7,598 nucleotides of DNA from an uncultured Lachnospiraceae bacterium (GTDB lineage Bacteria > Bacillota > Clostridia > Lachnospirales > Lachnospiraceae), in NCBI GenBank assembly GCA_902784025.1, contig CACZTF010000055.1, positions 1 through 7,598 of the forward strand. The letters are read 5' to 3'. Under the pieces are notes generated by a model. That model saw only the letters and a program-made list of their open reading frames with translations, ran no database searches and was not told where the DNA came from. Positions within the stretch are counted from its first letter, which is position 1, and the number at the start of each line of letters is the position of its first letter. The position numbers and the translations under genes were made by a program. Of this stretch, positions 6,282 to 7,598 are shown in pieces.

Positions 6282-6315
6282 ACCGGGAAGAAACACCGGA
6301 AATTAGGAGAAAAAA

Positions 6316-7194
6316 ATGGACGACAACCCTAAAGAACAAAAGCGGGAAGGCTTTTTTTCTTCATTGAAGAAAAGACTCTCCCGCAGTCAGGAGAATAAAA
6401 ATGACCCGTCTGCTGACAGAGATGAGTTTCTGATGCTTCTTAAAGACTATTCAGAAAAAGGGATAATAACCTATGACGAAATGGAAATGATGGGGAACAT
6501 CATCAATCTTGCTGAAAAAGAAGCACAGGACGTGATGATACACAAATCTTCCATTTCAGCTATGGATGGTGAGCAGACCATAGCTGAGATTTTCGGAAAA
6601 ATAATGTCAGACGGTTTTTCCCGTTATCCGGTGTATATGGGTGAGCCTGATAATATAGTGGGTTTTTTTCATATAAGGGACTTTCTCAGGGCATACGCAG
6701 ATGTAAGGGAGCGGAACGAAAAACTGAAAGAAACCCATTATGATGTGGTAAAAGACGTTTTGATGGTGCCGGACACGTTAGACGTAGGCAAGTTGTTCAG
6801 AGCTATGCAGAATAATAAGGCGCAGATGGCCATCGTTAAGGATGAGTATGGTCAGCTCGCAGGTCTTGCAACCATGGAAGATATACTGGAAGAGATTTTC
6901 GGCAATATATGGGACGAACACGATAAGCCGGATACAGGTATAAAAGTTATAACAAAGGATAAAGTATTTTCAGTTGACGGAACAGCTCTATTGGATGATC
7001 TGGAAAAGACCCTGAATATAGCTTTTGAAAATGCAGGAGATATAGAAACACTGAACGGTCTGATAACCTCACGTATCGGTCACATCCCTGAAGAAGAAGA
7101 TATAGGATATGCTTTCATTTACGGGGGATACAGCTTCAAGGTCACGCAGATAAGTAATAAAGTTGTCAAAAAAGTACGTATACAAAAATTTTAA
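6316..7194 (+). CDS. CorC/HlyC-type CBS-domain protein lacking the membrane domain
   Basis: The 292-residue protein resembles E. coli CorC in length and order. It has a charged N-terminus (1-35), a short helical segment leading to AEKEAQDVMIHKS (66-78), a CBS pair (about 68-130 and 140-200) that includes FSRYPVYMGEPDNIVGFFHI and MAIVKDEYGQLAGLATMEDIL, then a CorC_HlyC domain (about 215-290; FSVDGTALLDDL, ETLNGLITSRIGHIP, YSFKVTQIS). The CNNM/DUF21 transmembrane domain of larger relatives is missing, so it is predicted to be cytosolic or peripheral. CBS pairs bind adenine nucleotides; CorC is linked to magnesium/cobalt efflux, while the hemolysin label of some homologues is poorly supported. 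Substrate or partner here is unknown. AGGAG lies 6 bases before the ATG. It follows alr by 34 bases and probably belongs to the nnr-alr operon. Confidence 0.9.
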   Translation: MDDNPKEQKREGFFSSLKKRLSRSQENKNDPSADRDEFLMLLKDYSEKGIITYDEMEMMGNIINLAEKEAQDVMIHKSSISAMDGEQTIAEIFGKIMSDGFSRYPVYMGEPDNIVGFFHIRDFLRAYADVRERNEKLKETHYDVVKDVLMVPDTLDVGKLFRAMQNNKAQMAIVKDEYGQLAGLATMEDILEEIFGNIWDEHDKPDTGIKVITKDKVFSVDGTALLDDLEKTLNIAFENAGDIETLNGLITSRIGHIPEEEDIGYAFIYGGYSFKVTQISNKVVKKVRIQKF

Positions 7195-7223
7195 TTGACA
7201 AGGGTTAGTCACGTTGATACAAT
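7195..7223 (+). promoter_or_regulatory. Sigma-A promoter of ilvN
   Basis: A perfect TTGACA (7195-7200), 17-base spacer and TACAAT (7218-7223, one mismatch) start immediately after the TAA of the CorC-like gene at 7192-7194. The expected transcript start near 7230 leaves a leader of about 30 bases, too short for a T-box or peptide attenuator. Confidence 0.82.
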
Positions 7224-7258
7224 AAGAAAAGTTTATTTTTTTTGCAGGAGGTGGCAGT

Positions 7259-7598
7259 ATGAGAAGAGCTGTTTTTTCATTGCTTGTGGAAAACTCTTCC
7301 GGAGTTCTTTCCAGAGTATCGGGACTGTTTTCAAGAAGAGGATATAATATCGACAGCCTTACTGTCGGAGAGACACTTGATCCCAGGTATTCAAAAATGA
7401 CGGTTGCTGCTACCGGTGATGAAGATGTTTTAGAGCAGATAGAAAAGCAGCTGGCTAAGCTTACTGATGTTAAAGAGATAGTGGAGCTGCCGCCGGATGA
7501 GTCGGTGTGCAGAGAGCTTATCCTTATCAAGGTAAGATGTGATGCAAAGCAGAGAAGTGATGTAGCAGCTCTGGTAAACATCTTCCATGCAAGAATAG
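7259..7598 (+). CDS. ilvN: Acetolactate synthase small (regulatory) subunit, 3'-truncated
   Basis: The frame runs from the ATG at 7259 to the window edge without a stop, giving 113 residues of an expected 160-170. AGGAGG (7246-7251) sits 7 bases upstream. The N-terminal ACT domain (about 2-76) reads ENSSGVLSRVSGLF, RRGYNIDSLTVGET and LEQIEKQLAKLTDV, all typical of IlvH/IlvN. Asn12, Gly15 and Asn30 correspond to the E. coli IlvH valine-binding residues Asn11, Gly14 and Asn29, so feedback inhibition by valine is predicted. The start of the C-terminal ALS_ss_C domain (RELILIKVRC) is visible. The subunit activates and confers valine control on the catalytic IlvB subunit in valine, leucine and isoleucine synthesis. 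No ilvB precedes it; it or ilvC may lie downstream outside the window. It is driven by its own promoter. Confidence 0.96.
   Translation, partial: MRRAVFSLLVENSSGVLSRVSGLFSRRGYNIDSLTVGETLDPRYSKMTVAATGDEDVLEQIEKQLAKLTDVKEIVELPPDESVCRELILIKVRCDAKQRSDVAALVNIFHARI

Noticed and set aside
6283..6300. CCGG...CCGG inverted repeat between alr and the CorC-like gene as a terminator
   Set aside because: The arms are only 4 bases and no T-run follows. The genes are probably co-transcribed.
7185..7201. CodY-like box near the ilvN promoter
   Set aside because: The A/T-rich stretch around AATTTTAATTGACAA matches the CodY consensus only in one half, with several mismatches in the other.

Overview
The window looks like chromosome from a low-to-moderate-GC Gram-positive bacterium of the Clostridia, most likely Lachnospiraceae. 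That placement is inference from protein flavour, strong GGAGG-type ribosome binding sites, consensus sigma-A promoters and gene content; no 16S or other marker is present. It holds seven protein genes, the first and last cut by the window edges. I see no mobile element, CRISPR array, tRNA, rRNA or recognisable riboswitch. Most of it is ordinary housekeeping sequence, and I did not find a convincing new multi-gene system.

Left part (1-2180). The 3' end of a NagZ-like family 3 glycoside hydrolase reads rightward and converges on a leftward gene for a CLC-family anion transporter. A perfect 17-bp hairpin between them should terminate both. The CLC protein carries filter motifs unlike classical chloride CLCs and closer to the fluoride-type clade.

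Middle (2180-3500). The nucleoid protein HU (leftward) and the redox-sensing repressor Rex (rightward) diverge from a 251-bp intergenic region. Each has a near-perfect or perfect sigma-A promoter. A nested palindrome lies between the two promoters, and an imperfect 18-bp Rex-operator-like palindrome overlaps the rex -35 box, which suggests autoregulation. HU and CLC are co-directional but separated by a long palindrome. Rex is followed by an intrinsic terminator.

Right part (3500-7598). A bifunctional NAD(P)H-hydrate repair enzyme (nnr), alanine racemase (alr, overlapping nnr by 8 bases) and a CorC-like CBS-domain protein form a probable operon. The start of ilvN, the acetolactate synthase regulatory subunit, follows with its own consensus promoter placed directly at the CorC-like gene's stop codon.

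Functionally, the region mixes NAD(H) homeostasis (rex senses NADH/NAD+; nnr repairs hydrated NAD(P)H), cell-wall precursor supply and turnover (alr, NagZ-like), ion handling (CLC, CorC-like) and branched-chain amino acid synthesis (ilvN). The main points for a second look are the regulatory palindromes around hup, rex and clc, and the anion specificity of the CLC protein.
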